DNA from: an uncultured Muribaculaceae bacterium | GTDB lineage: Bacteria; Bacteroidota; Bacteroidia; Bacteroidales; Muribaculaceae | NCBI GenBank assembly: GCA_904502025.1 | Contig: CAJGDJ010000007.1 | Location: 1-64,000 of the forward strand | Direction: 5' to 3' | Length of the DNA stretch: 64,000 bases | Shown here: in pieces, positions 1 through 8,333 of the stretch | Position numbering within the stretch: position 1 is the stretch's first letter | Layout: every line of letters starts with the position of its first letter | Translations under genes and position numbers: made by a program | Notes under the pieces: model-generated | What the model saw: only the letters and a program-made list of their open reading frames with translations | Told to the model about the DNA's origin: nothing | Database searches by the model: none

Positions 1-571
1 ATCCATCATCATCAACTTCTAAAGCTTCGTGGAATGGTTTTACAAGACGGAATTGAGCTGGATTAAGTTCATTTTGTTGAACTTCTACTTGGTAAGTATC
101 ATAGAAGAAGAATGCATCATTAAATGTTGCGTTACCAAGAGATTTCCATGGTTCAGGAATACCAGCAGAGAATACATAAGCATTACCACCATAAGCAGAA
201 GCAATCGCAGGATCAACAGAAAGAGTGATATCTATAAAGTTGTAACCAAGTTTTTCTGCATCGTAAGTAATTGTAATGATTGCATCTTTAGCACCATCAG
301 CAAATGTTACTGTCTCAGGGAATGTGAAGATTCCGGTAGTATCAGAAGTTTCAGCAATCAAAGCAATTGTTTGTTCACCATCTGAATCAGTACGTACAAT
401 TTGCACATTGAAAACCGAATCTTCTTTATTCAAATTAACTTGAGCAGGCAATGTGCTTGGGAAATACACACCTTTATCAGGAGTAGCAGGTGTATATTCT
501 ACCTCTTCGGTACACGCTGAGAATGCAAACATGCAAACCAACGCTCCTAATATAAAATTAATTTTTTTCAT
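1..571 (-). CDS. Surface lipoprotein at the SusE position, cut by the left edge
   Basis: Only the first 190 codons are in the window. The reading frame opens with MKKINFILG and a lipoprotein signal ending in FAFSAC (Cys20), followed by acidic EE, which in Bacteroidetes favours export to the cell surface. The next ~110 residues look like a beta-sandwich of the kind that follows SusD in many Sus-like operons (a segment pairing 'FPETVTFADG' with 'ITITYD' is Calx-beta or Ig-like). It lies 39 bases downstream of the susD-like stop and is probably the third gene of the operon that starts at 5532. A glycan-binding role is inferred from position only; I recognise no specific family and no catalytic motif. 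Confidence 0.75.
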   Translation of the reverse strand, partial: MKKINFILGALVCMFAFSACTEEVEYTPATPDKGVYFPSTLPAQVNLNKEDSVFNVQIVRTDSDGEQTIALIAETSDTTGIFTFPETVTFADGAKDAIITITYDAEKLGYNFIDITLSVDPAIASAYGGNAYVFSAGIPEPWKSLGNATFNDAFFFYDTYQVEVQQNELNPAQFRLVKPFHEALEVDDDG

Positions 572-610
572 AATTTTCTCTTTTTACAATTTAAGTAATT
601 TACTCAAATA

Positions 611-2260
611 TTATTGACCTACCCAAGGTGTGTATTTACCACTTGGATCAGGATTTTCATATCCTACAAGAGCCGAGTTGTTATTCTGTTCAGTAATTAC
701 TATACAGATAGTCATCCATGCTGGACGTCCTTGAGTAATGAAACGAGACTCATCTTGGTGATTAGTGCCCGCATAACCACGAACAACCGACATATTAAGA
801 CGTTTGTAATCAAAGAATACATGACCTTCACCCCAAAGTTCAACACGTTTTTGGAATACAATTTCGTCAATAAGTTCTTCGTTAGTTGTAGCACGGCATA
901 CATATTTAGAATCACGATAAGTCGTCATGAATGCAGTGAGAAGATCAGCTCCTTCACCAAGACGAGCAGCAGCTTCAGCTTCGATGAAATACATTTCTTC
1001 AACACGCATTAAAGGATAAGCCGAAACGGCTCCTTCATTAGGTGTTTGGTAAGCACCGTTTGCAGGACGGAATTTCAATGAGCCATATTCGGGTGTTGCT
1101 TCTGCATAGGCAGCTTTCAACCAAGATTCTTTTCCTGCGAGAGCACCATCAGCAGGAGCTTTCCACATAAGCTTACGGAAGTCGGTATCGGCAATGCGAT
1201 TATACATTGAAGCGTCAATCATATTGAATGCACCGGCAGAAGCATAACCGAAGTCTGTTTCATTTGACATCCAAGAAGTCCAGTTGATGATACCTGTTTT
1301 CACAGCATCATCTTCAGCAACCAATTGAGAGCCCCACATCCAGCAAGAGAGTGTGTTGAAACCGGCAGTTGTGCTAAGACAATCTTCTTTTGACATTGGA
1401 GCACCACCAAGATTGATTGCCAATCGAGCGTTCTCTTTAGCCTTGGTTAAATATTCAGTAGTATTTTCGCTTGTACCTTCACCTGCAAGCCACATATAGA
1501 GGCGAGCTTTAAGACCATACACACAAGCGAGGTCGGGAAGAGCCTTATTTCCCTTAAAGGGAGACATCGAAATGTATTGTTCAGCTTTATTCAAGTCGCC
1601 AAGAATAAATTCAGCCATTTTTTCACGTGTGACACGAGGGTTGTTGCGAGCCTCAGCTTCAGTCATACCATCTTTAATAATAGGCACAGTGAGATTTGTT
1701 ACATCATTGCCCGATGGGTTTTTTGTTCCTGCTGGGTACACATCACTTGGCAAGAACTCAAACATTTGAGCCATATCGAGGTTATACATTGCACGGAACG
1801 CAAGTCCATTGCCAAGCATACCCAATTGAGCTTCAGTCGCTGTTTCTTCATTGATTGCTGCAATCAAGTTATTGGCAGTTTGTATACTTTTCCAATAGAA
1901 GTTCCAAATATATTGAGCACGACCTGTAGTGCTACCTATATTTTGGTTGAGAGCCCAGTTCGCAAACCAGTCATAACCCGAAGCTACAACAGCAAAGTCG
2001 GTAGTCATTACGTCGCGAATGTGCATCATTGCACCATAACCCCACTCATAGTGGTTATCTGCGAGAGAAAGGGGGGTATTAAGATAAGCAGGCATCGCCC
2101 ACACCAAAGCCTCAGTAGCTTTTGATGAAGCTCCAAGCTGATCTTCTGTAGCTCCATTGGTAGGGAATGTTTCTTCGATACAACCGGTAGTCATCAATGA
2201 TGCTGCGGCCACACCCATCCCCACAAATAATGTTGATATTTTAGTTTTCATATTATGCAT
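611..2260 (-). CDS. SusD/RagB-family nutrient-binding outer-membrane lipoprotein
   Basis: The product is a surface lipoprotein that forms the lid on the adjacent SusC-like channel and delivers an oligomeric nutrient to it. The sequence has a lipoprotein signal (SLMTTGC, then IEE), a helical TPR-like N-terminal half with the family-typical 'WNFYWKSIQTANNLIAAI' stretch, and the C-terminal SusD signature around 'YPLMRVEEMYFIEAEAAARLGE', ending with 'QKRVELWGEGHVFFDYKRLN'. At 549 residues it is normal for the family. Translation may start here (MHNMKTK) or three codons later (MKTK); the A-rich stretch just before 2260 favours the first. It lies 23 bases after susC in the same orientation. No glycosidase or sugar-specific gene lies in the window, so the substrate is unknown. 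Confidence 0.95.
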   Translation of the reverse strand: MHNMKTKISTLFVGMGVAAASLMTTGCIEETFPTNGATEDQLGASSKATEALVWAMPAYLNTPLSLADNHYEWGYGAMMHIRDVMTTDFAVVASGYDWFANWALNQNIGSTTGRAQYIWNFYWKSIQTANNLIAAINEETATEAQLGMLGNGLAFRAMYNLDMAQMFEFLPSDVYPAGTKNPSGNDVTNLTVPIIKDGMTEAEARNNPRVTREKMAEFILGDLNKAEQYISMSPFKGNKALPDLACVYGLKARLYMWLAGEGTSENTTEYLTKAKENARLAINLGGAPMSKEDCLSTTAGFNTLSCWMWGSQLVAEDDAVKTGIINWTSWMSNETDFGYASAGAFNMIDASMYNRIADTDFRKLMWKAPADGALAGKESWLKAAYAEATPEYGSLKFRPANGAYQTPNEGAVSAYPLMRVEEMYFIEAEAAARLGEGADLLTAFMTTYRDSKYVCRATTNEELIDEIVFQKRVELWGEGHVFFDYKRLNMSVVRGYAGTNHQDESRFITQGRPAWMTICIVITEQNNNSALVGYENPDPSGKYTPWVGQ

Positions 2261-2283
2261 TTTAATTTTCTACTACATTAAGT

Positions 2284-5200
2284 TTAGAATGTTACAGTCA
2301 AGCCTCCTGATAGTGTACGAATAGGAGCATAATAGCTACTTGATGCATCACCGGTAATAGATTGACGTGGGTCAAGACCTTGACGTTGTGACCATACCCA
2401 AACATTATCAGCTGAGAAATATACACGAACTTTTTCCATGCGAATCTTGCGAGTCCAAGAATTTGGCAATGTATAACCAAAGTTAATGTTGTTTAAGCTG
2501 AGGTAAGAAGCATCGGTCAAGAAGCGATCAGATGCACCTGCTGAATATTGATCTCCAAATTGCAAACGAGGAATATCAGAACCTTTGTTAGATGTTGACC
2601 AAGCATTCAACAAGTCTGCATGGAAATTGACACCTTTGCTGCTTGCTGTAGGAGAATTCATGAATGTAGCATAGTCGCTATCATAAACTTGTCCACCGAT
2701 TTGATAACCGAAGTCAACCGATAGGTCGAATCCTTTATATGTTAATGTAGTTCCAAAACCACCATAAACATCAGGAAGTGCAGTTCCACATAAATGATAT
2801 GTCGCATCAGCATATTCAGTGGTTGTTTCAGTTACACGATCCATTATTAGGTTTCCATATTTATCATACACCTTATTACCGTTGCTATCTACTCGTGGAG
2901 TTTCAGTGACTTTATACCATAAAGATTCACCGTTTTCATTAACTCCGGCATATTGTTTCATATATAAAGTGTATAGAGGTAATCCTTCACCATAGAAATA
3001 GCTACCACTTGAATAACCGCCTACACCATCAACCACCATTGTGCGACGTTCTTCGGGAAGATATGTGATTTTATTTTTGTAGTGAGTCAAGTTAGCACGA
3101 AGAGTCCAAGTGAAATCACGAGTTACGATAGGAGAACCTTGAAGTTCGAGTTCCACACCACTATTACGCATATCACCCACGTTAGCATAGTAAGAAGTAT
3201 AACCAAATGATGGTGGCAATGGGAATGAGAACAACATATCGGTAGTTTTGCGATAGAAGTATTCAACAGTACCACTGAAACGTCCGTTCCACATACCAAA
3301 GTCGATACCTGTATTGAAGTTGCCTTGTGTTTCCCAAGTGATATCTTTGTTACCCATCATTGCAGGAACTGCAGCAGGGTTACCATTTGAATTTACAATA
3401 TCGAACGTATTAGTGTAAAGGTAGTTACCGATATTATCGTTACCTTGTTCACCATATGATGCTTTAAGTTTCAATAGGTCGAGCCATTCAGCATTCATAA
3501 ACTCTTCACGAGCGATATTCCAAGCAGCACCTGCCGACCAGAAGTTACCCCAACGATTATCGGGGTGGAAACGAGAAGAAGCATCACGACGATAAGATGC
3601 AGAAGCAAAATATTTACCATCATAATCATATTGAGCACGTCCGAAGAAACCTTCAGTGTTATATTTTGTAGTATATGAGCTCGAACCGTTTTCACTGATA
3701 CCACCTGCCAATTCTTGGTTGTTAGGATCTAAGAAATTGGTTTTAGAAGCATACAAGTAGTAGTAATCACGTAGATAGTATTCGTGACCAATCATCACAT
3801 CAACATAGTTTTTACCAAATTGACGACCCCATGCCAATAATTGTTGATGGTTTTGAGCCACCGAACGAGTATGATATTTATATGACATACCGTTAGAAGA
3901 AGCATATTGACCATAGTATGGGTTAGTAAATTGATTTGTGCGAGTTTCGTCAACTGTTACACCACTATTCCATGTAAATTTGAAATCTTTAAGGAACTTA
4001 ATTTCAAAGAACCCATTAGCAGTAAACGCATTACCTTCGTAATTATCGGTGTTAAGTTGGTTTTCTGAGTATGGGTTAGCACCTGAAAGGAACATACGTT
4101 GTTGACCTGCATTATCACCGGTACCAAAGTCATACATTGTGAATCCATTGGCATCTGTCATAATGTTACCATGTCCATCACGAATATAAAGAGGATAAAT
4201 TGGTGCCATTTGAGTCGCATAAGCAAAGATATTACCCGAAGAGTTTGACGCACCATCTTCACCAAGTGAATTAGCATCGAAGTGAGTGTAACTCATGTTA
4301 GCACCAACTTTCAACCAGTTTTTAACTTGATAGTCGGCTTTCAAACGACCTGTAAAACGCTCAAAGTCAGAGTTTGCAGTGATACCCTCATTATCAAGGT
4401 AGCTTAATGACGCATAGAATGAAGAACGGTCAGTACCACCATTGATTGAGAGGTTATACTCTTGACGGAGGCTTGTATTATAAGCTTCGTCCAACCAATT
4501 GTCGGGCATCAACAAATATTGTTGACCATCTTTGTAATCGACATAGTTACCAAGAATTGCATTAGGGTTGAGTTTACCATTTGTACCAATTAGAAACTGA
4601 CCTTCGGGAACATTGTAAACATTATAACCAAGACCGTATGAACCATTACCGGTCATTACGTTATTTACTTGAGCATGAGCTGAAGCATCGTCCATACCAA
4701 GAGTATTAACGAAATAACCTTTCAAAGCTCCATAATACATTTCGTAGTATTGAGCAGGGTCTTTGATTGTATTGTAATCTTGAGTAGCACGAGTGTTAGC
4801 ACCCCATTTAGCATCAAGAGTTACTTTAGCATCACCTTGTTTACCTTTTTTGGTAGTAATCACGATAACACCATTGGCACCACGTGCACCATAAAGAGCG
4901 TTTGATGCAGCGTCTTTCAACACAGTCATTGACTCGATGTCTTGAGAAGAGATATTATTCAAGTCGCCATCATAAGGAGCACCATCAACAATATATAATG
5001 GAGCATTACCTGCGTTGATTGAAGAGATACCACGAATGCGGATTGTTGGCGAATTAGAGCCGGGTTGACCTGAAGCATTGTTCAATTGCACACCCGAAAC
5101 TTTACCATTCAACGCATTCACGGCATTTGATGTTTGCACTTTGTTGATGTCATCGGCTTTCACTACTGCAGCAGAACCTGTATAGGTCGATTTTTTTGCA

Positions 5201-5532
5201 GTACCGTAAGCAACAACCATCACTTCATCGAGATTGTTTTCAGAGTTTGTCATCTCGATACGCATTTCACCCGATGTGATTGCAACTTGTTGTTCAACCA
5301 TACCAACGTAAGATACGTTTAATTTTGTTACTTTAGCGGGAACTTCGAGAGTAAATTTACCATCGATGTCGGTTGCTACACCATTACCACCGCCAACCGG
5401 AAGAATCGTAGCACCAGGAAGTGGCTCTTGGTCTCCGGCATACACGACAACACCTTTCACTGTGCGAGTCTGAGCTGAAACGCAAAGGCTTATTGAAAGG
5501 ACTGTCAAAAGTAATAGAAACAGCTTTTTCAT
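2284..5532 (-). CDS. SusC/RagA-family TonB-dependent outer-membrane transporter
   Basis: This is a 1082-residue TonB-linked outer-membrane protein importing nutrients bound by the downstream SusD partner. In order it shows a signal peptide (cleaved after SLCVSA), a carboxypeptidase-regulatory-like domain (about residues 22-105, 'VKGVVVYAGDQEPLPGATI'), a plug domain (about 115-235) with the SusC hallmark 'SNALYGARGANGVIVITT', and a large barrel ending in an aromatic residue (LTVTF). There is no N-terminal STN signalling extension, and no sigma/anti-sigma pair or hybrid sensor adjoins it, so regulation is not visible beyond a good promoter at 5631-5663. It is the first gene of the leftward operon. 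Confidence 0.97.
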   Translation of the reverse strand: MKKLFLLLLTVLSISLCVSAQTRTVKGVVVYAGDQEPLPGATILPVGGGNGVATDIDGKFTLEVPAKVTKLNVSYVGMVEQQVAITSGEMRIEMTNSENNLDEVMVVAYGTAKKSTYTGSAAVVKADDINKVQTSNAVNALNGKVSGVQLNNASGQPGSNSPTIRIRGISSINAGNAPLYIVDGAPYDGDLNNISSQDIESMTVLKDAASNALYGARGANGVIVITTKKGKQGDAKVTLDAKWGANTRATQDYNTIKDPAQYYEMYYGALKGYFVNTLGMDDASAHAQVNNVMTGNGSYGLGYNVYNVPEGQFLIGTNGKLNPNAILGNYVDYKDGQQYLLMPDNWLDEAYNTSLRQEYNLSINGGTDRSSFYASLSYLDNEGITANSDFERFTGRLKADYQVKNWLKVGANMSYTHFDANSLGEDGASNSSGNIFAYATQMAPIYPLYIRDGHGNIMTDANGFTMYDFGTGDNAGQQRMFLSGANPYSENQLNTDNYEGNAFTANGFFEIKFLKDFKFTWNSGVTVDETRTNQFTNPYYGQYASSNGMSYKYHTRSVAQNHQQLLAWGRQFGKNYVDVMIGHEYYLRDYYYLYASKTNFLDPNNQELAGGISENGSSSYTTKYNTEGFFGRAQYDYDGKYFASASYRRDASSRFHPDNRWGNFWSAGAAWNIAREEFMNAEWLDLLKLKASYGEQGNDNIGNYLYTNTFDIVNSNGNPAAVPAMMGNKDITWETQGNFNTGIDFGMWNGRFSGTVEYFYRKTTDMLFSFPLPPSFGYTSYYANVGDMRNSGVELELQGSPIVTRDFTWTLRANLTHYKNKITYLPEERRTMVVDGVGGYSSGSYFYGEGLPLYTLYMKQYAGVNENGESLWYKVTETPRVDSNGNKVYDKYGNLIMDRVTETTTEYADATYHLCGTALPDVYGGFGTTLTYKGFDLSVDFGYQIGGQVYDSDYATFMNSPTASSKGVNFHADLLNAWSTSNKGSDIPRLQFGDQYSAGASDRFLTDASYLSLNNINFGYTLPNSWTRKIRMEKVRVYFSADNVWVWSQRQGLDPRQSITGDASSSYYAPIRTLSGGLTVTF

Positions 5533-5630
5533 AAATTAATAATTAATTAAACATAAAATTTTTGTTATTATTTTTTATTTTTTCACTATTTAGTCTTGGC
5601 ATATTACGATATAATACACCTATTAAGTTG

Positions 5631-5663
5631 CAAAGATAACTAAAAAGTCTAATAATAAACAAA
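5631..5663 (-). promoter_or_regulatory. Promoter of the susC operon
   Basis: Read on the minus strand, TTTG (5663-5660), a 21-base spacer and TATCTTTG (5638-5631) match the Bacteroidetes sigma-ABfr consensus. Transcription would begin near 5625, leaving a ~90-base leader before the susC start at 5532. The 200 bases further upstream show nothing I recognise. Confidence 0.7.
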
Positions 5664-5850
5664 TATTGGGTCTATTTTTTCGATTTTAACATTTAACATT
5701 TGGGCGTTTTTGTGTGTTTTTTATCACATTATGTGTTCTATGTCAAAAGAAATAACGACACAATAGCACTCAAAACAAAAAATCGTTATCAGTTTGATTT
5801 CATCGACAACTTTTCCATCGCATTTAATAATGTTAAATACCCCCCTTTTC

Positions 5851-5882
5851 CGTAGGTTTTGGGCTGTGCCCTCAACGCTACG
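5851..5882. repeat. Small hairpin of the repeat cluster
   Basis: The ends CGTAG and CTACG pair, and inside them GGGC pairs with GCCC around a TGT loop. It is the first of three hairpins packed into 250 bases between the susC promoter and the ilv promoter. Its make-up (CGTAG, GGGC...GCCC) resembles the GTAGCCGGG/CCCGGCTAC arms of the next two, suggesting one repeat family. Confidence 0.6.
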
Positions 5883-5935
5883 CCTATCAAAATTTCGGTC
5901 TGCACCTAATAAAATCTCCGAATAACGATTCATAG

Positions 5936-6039
5936 GCAAATGCAATCCGTGAGGATTGATTAGTATGTAGCCGGGTATAGCCCCCGAAAGGGGATATGCC
6001 CGGCTACATACTAATCAACCCCTTGGGGGTTGCATTTGC
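5936..6039. repeat. 104-bp near-perfect palindrome (REP-like interspersed repeat)
   Basis: The arms run from GCAAATGCAA at 5936 to TTGCATTTGC at 6039. They contain GATTAGTATGTAGCCGGG on the left and its complement on the right, with a GCCCCCGAAAGGGG sub-hairpin at the centre. It is noncoding and would fold into a very long hairpin on either strand. It could act as a bidirectional terminator between the leftward sus operon and the rightward ilv operon, or be a mobile palindromic repeat (REP/BIME type). No transposase is nearby. Confidence 0.8.
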
Positions 6040-6047
6040 TCTTGAAA

Positions 6048-6095
6048 TTAATTCCGGGCAAAACCACTGCGTGGCTAAACCCGGCTACGTTAATT
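6048..6095. repeat. Third hairpin of the repeat cluster
   Basis: TTAATTCCGGG and CCCGG-CTACG-TTAATT form the outer arms, with CCAC/GTGG as the inner stem around TGC. It shares the CCGGG...CCCGGCTAC module with the large palindrome immediately before it, so the two probably belong to the same repeat family. Confidence 0.65.
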
Positions 6096-6202
6096 CATTA
6101 TTCTAACAATTTATTTCCTATACCTCCAATTCCGAAACACCCATTTGCAATCTTCTAAAAATTACTTTTTGACACCGTTATACTTATTTTATCTTATTTT
6201 TA

Positions 6203-6234
6203 TTTGCATTTTGCAATTAAAAAACATAATTTTG
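6203..6234 (+). promoter_or_regulatory. Promoter of the ilv operon
   Basis: TTTG (6203-6206), a 20-base spacer and TAATTTTG (6227-6234) are an exact match to the Bacteroidetes consensus TTTG-N19-21-TAnnTTTG. The start of transcription would be about 6240, giving a ~225-base leader that holds the attenuator described below. Confidence 0.8.
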
Positions 6235-6275
6235 CAACCAAATCATTTTTAATGTTAGATGAATCGTCAATATTT

Positions 6276-6438
6276 ACAATCAAATTTTAATATGACACAC
6301 CTGCATCATGTGGTTGTCGTCGTCAACGTCCTATAACAATGGGAGGGAAATTTGATTGTGTATATTACACATTAAATATATATAATAACATATAACACAA
6401 TGCCTCCCCACCATGCAACACGCAAAAGGGAGGCTTTG
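6276..6438 (+). promoter_or_regulatory. ilv operon transcription attenuator
   Basis: Four complementary segments are visible. ACAATCAAATTT (6276-6287) pairs perfectly with AAATTTGATTGT (6348-6359) and encloses the leader peptide gene. GGGAGG (6341-6346), five bases after the leader stop codon, can pair with CCTCCC (6403-6408). The same CCTCCC can instead pair with GGGAGGC (6428-6434) to form a 7-bp GC-rich hairpin, extended by AA/TT and C/G outside a mismatch. A ribosome halted on the valine codons would leave GGGAGG free (antiterminator), while one at the stop codon would cover it and let the downstream hairpin form. The U-tract after the hairpin is short (TTT), so efficient intrinsic termination is not certain. 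Confidence 0.75.
6292..6336 (+). CDS. ilvL: ilv leader peptide MTHLHHVVVVVNVL
   Basis: A 14-codon frame with five consecutive valine codons and a sixth after Asn, plus two leucines, starts about 50 bases after the predicted transcription start and stops five bases before the antiterminator segment. Upstream of valine biosynthesis genes this is the composition expected of a leader peptide sensing charged tRNA-Val (and perhaps tRNA-Leu). There is no isoleucine codon. The two adjacent His codons are unexplained. The symbol is given by analogy with proteobacterial ilv leaders, not by homology. Confidence 0.75.
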   Translation: MTHLHHVVVVVNVL

Positions 6439-6450
6439 CAGTTAAAAAAC

Positions 6451-6455
6451 GGAGG
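6451..6455 (+). promoter_or_regulatory. Unusual Shine-Dalgarno-like GGAGG before ilvD
   Basis: GGAGG lies nine bases before the ilvD ATG. Bacteroidetes genes rarely carry such sites, and almost no other gene here has one. It is also a third sequence able to pair with CCTCCC at 6403-6408, so it may be part of the attenuator's RNA switch rather than, or as well as, a ribosome site. Confidence 0.45.
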
Positions 6456-6464
6456 AAATTAATC

Positions 6465-8297
6465 ATGAGTAAACCACTTAGAAGTGCTGAAAGCACTCAA
6501 GGACGTAGAATGGCCGGTGCACGTGCATTATGGCGTGCCAATGGAATGAAAGAAGAACAAATAGGCAAGCCAATTATTGCCGTCGTCAACTCATTCACTC
6601 AATTTGTACCGGGGCACACTCATCTCCACGAAATAGGTCAAATAGTAAAAGCCGAAATAGAGAAACTTGGCTGCTTTGCCGCCGAATTTAACACCATAGC
6701 CATTGACGATGGCATTGCAATGGGACACGACGGCATGTTATATTCACTTCCCTCTCGCGATCTTATCGCCGATTCGGTTGAATATATGGTTAATGCCCAC
6801 AAAGCCGACGCTATGGTGTGTATATCTAACTGCGACAAAGTTACACCCGGTATGCTCATGGCTGCTATGCGATTGAATATCCCTGCTATCTTTGTATCGG
6901 GAGGTCCAATGGAAGCCGGTCGCCTTGGCTCCCGCCCTCTCGACCTCATCGACATTATGATTGATGCTGCCGACGAAAGCGTAGATGATGAAACTGTAAC
7001 TAAACTTGAGCAATATGGCTGTCCCACTTGTGGGTCTTGTTCGGGAATGTTTACCGCAAATTCAATGAACTCGCTCAACGAAGCGATAGGTTTAGCACTT
7101 CCCGGCAACGGAACTATCGTGGCAACACACGCCAATCGCACCGAACTATTCAAAAAAGCAGCTCAGCAAATCGTTAAAAATACATTTGCATACTATTACG
7201 ATGACGATGAAAGTGTTTTGCCTCGCAACATTGCTACTCGTGAAGCAATGCTTAATGCCATGACACTCGATATTGCGATGGGTGGTTCTACTAACACCGT
7301 TCTTCACCTTCTTGCAATTGCCCACGAGGCTGAAGCCAAATTTAATATGGACGATATTGATGCTCTTTCACGCAAAACTCCGGTATTGTGCAAAGTAGCA
7401 CCAAATTCAAAATATCACATTCAAGATGTAAACCGTGCAGGTGGTATCATCTCAATCATGAAAATCCTTGCCGACCAAGGCATTATCGACACCACAGTGA
7501 AACGTGTTGATGGTTTAACCCTTGGCGATGCCATAGAAAAATATGCTATAGGTGGCAAAAATTATGGTGCCGAAGCCGAAGCCATGTGGAAAAGTGCTCC
7601 GGGAGAAAAGAAAAACATCGTTCTCGGTTCGCAAAACTGCACCTACGAAATTCTTGACACCGACCGCGAAAAAGGGTGCATTCGCGACTTTGAACACGCA
7701 TACGTAAAAGATGGCGGATTGGCTGTATTGCGTGGCAATATAGCACATGATGGGTGTGTTGTAAAAACTGCCGGTGTTGACGAAAGCATTTTCCATTTCC
7801 GTGGCCCAGCAAAAGTATTTGAATCACAAGAAGATGCCGTTGATGGTATCCTTCGCGACAAAGTGGTAGCCGGTGATGTAGTGGTTATCACCCACGAAGG
7901 GCCTAAAGGAGGTCCCGGCATGCAAGAAATGCTCTATCCCACAAGCTACATCAAAAGTAAACACTTAGGAAAAGAATGTGCACTCATTACCGATGGTCGA
8001 TTCTCAGGTGGCACATCAGGATTATCTATCGGACACATTTCTCCCGAAGCTGCAGCCGGTGGCAACATTGGGCTCGTGCGTGATGGCGACATCATCGACA
8101 TCAACATTCCTCAACGCACCATTAGCGTAGAAATCAGCGATGAAGAACTCGCTAACCGCCGTAAAGAGGAAGATGCACGAGGTAAAGAAGCTTTCACCCC
8201 TCGCAACCGCAACCGTGTGATTTCAAAAGCATTGCGTGCTTACGCATCAATGGTAACTTCGGCCGACAAAGGAGGAGTAAGAGAAATTGAGAATTGA
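6465..8297 (+). CDS. ilvD: Dihydroxy-acid dehydratase
   Basis: IlvD removes water from 2,3-dihydroxy-isovalerate or -methylvalerate to give the keto-acid precursors of valine, leucine and isoleucine. The 610 residues match the usual length (~610-620). Iron-sulfur and metal ligands are visible: DD at 81-82, the 'CISNCDK' motif (Cys119, Cys123, Lys125) and 'CPTCGSCSGM' (Cys186, Cys189, Cys192), plus 'GGSTNTVLH' and the C-terminal 'DGRFSGG'. It is the first structural gene of the operon behind the attenuator. The tail ends in REIEN, encoded by a short GAGAATT-rich repeat that continues past the stop codon. Confidence 0.98.
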   Translation: MSKPLRSAESTQGRRMAGARALWRANGMKEEQIGKPIIAVVNSFTQFVPGHTHLHEIGQIVKAEIEKLGCFAAEFNTIAIDDGIAMGHDGMLYSLPSRDLIADSVEYMVNAHKADAMVCISNCDKVTPGMLMAAMRLNIPAIFVSGGPMEAGRLGSRPLDLIDIMIDAADESVDDETVTKLEQYGCPTCGSCSGMFTANSMNSLNEAIGLALPGNGTIVATHANRTELFKKAAQQIVKNTFAYYYDDDESVLPRNIATREAMLNAMTLDIAMGGSTNTVLHLLAIAHEAEAKFNMDDIDALSRKTPVLCKVAPNSKYHIQDVNRAGGIISIMKILADQGIIDTTVKRVDGLTLGDAIEKYAIGGKNYGAEAEAMWKSAPGEKKNIVLGSQNCTYEILDTDREKGCIRDFEHAYVKDGGLAVLRGNIAHDGCVVKTAGVDESIFHFRGPAKVFESQEDAVDGILRDKVVAGDVVVITHEGPKGGPGMQEMLYPTSYIKSKHLGKECALITDGRFSGGTSGLSIGHISPEAAAGGNIGLVRDGDIIDINIPQRTISVEISDEELANRRKEEDARGKEAFTPRNRNRVISKALRAYASMVTSADKGGVREIEN

Positions 8298-8333
8298 GAA
8301 TTGAGAATTGAATATTCATAACTATTACAATAT

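Noticed and set aside
611..5532. Complete polysaccharide utilisation locus
   Set aside because: No glycoside hydrolase, lyase or sensor gene is in the window; enzymes may lie past the left edge, so only the Sus-like transport pair is claimed.
5724..5945. 73-residue minus-strand frame in the repeat cluster
   Set aside because: It runs through the hairpin repeats, has no promoter or protein-like composition, and is better explained as noncoding.
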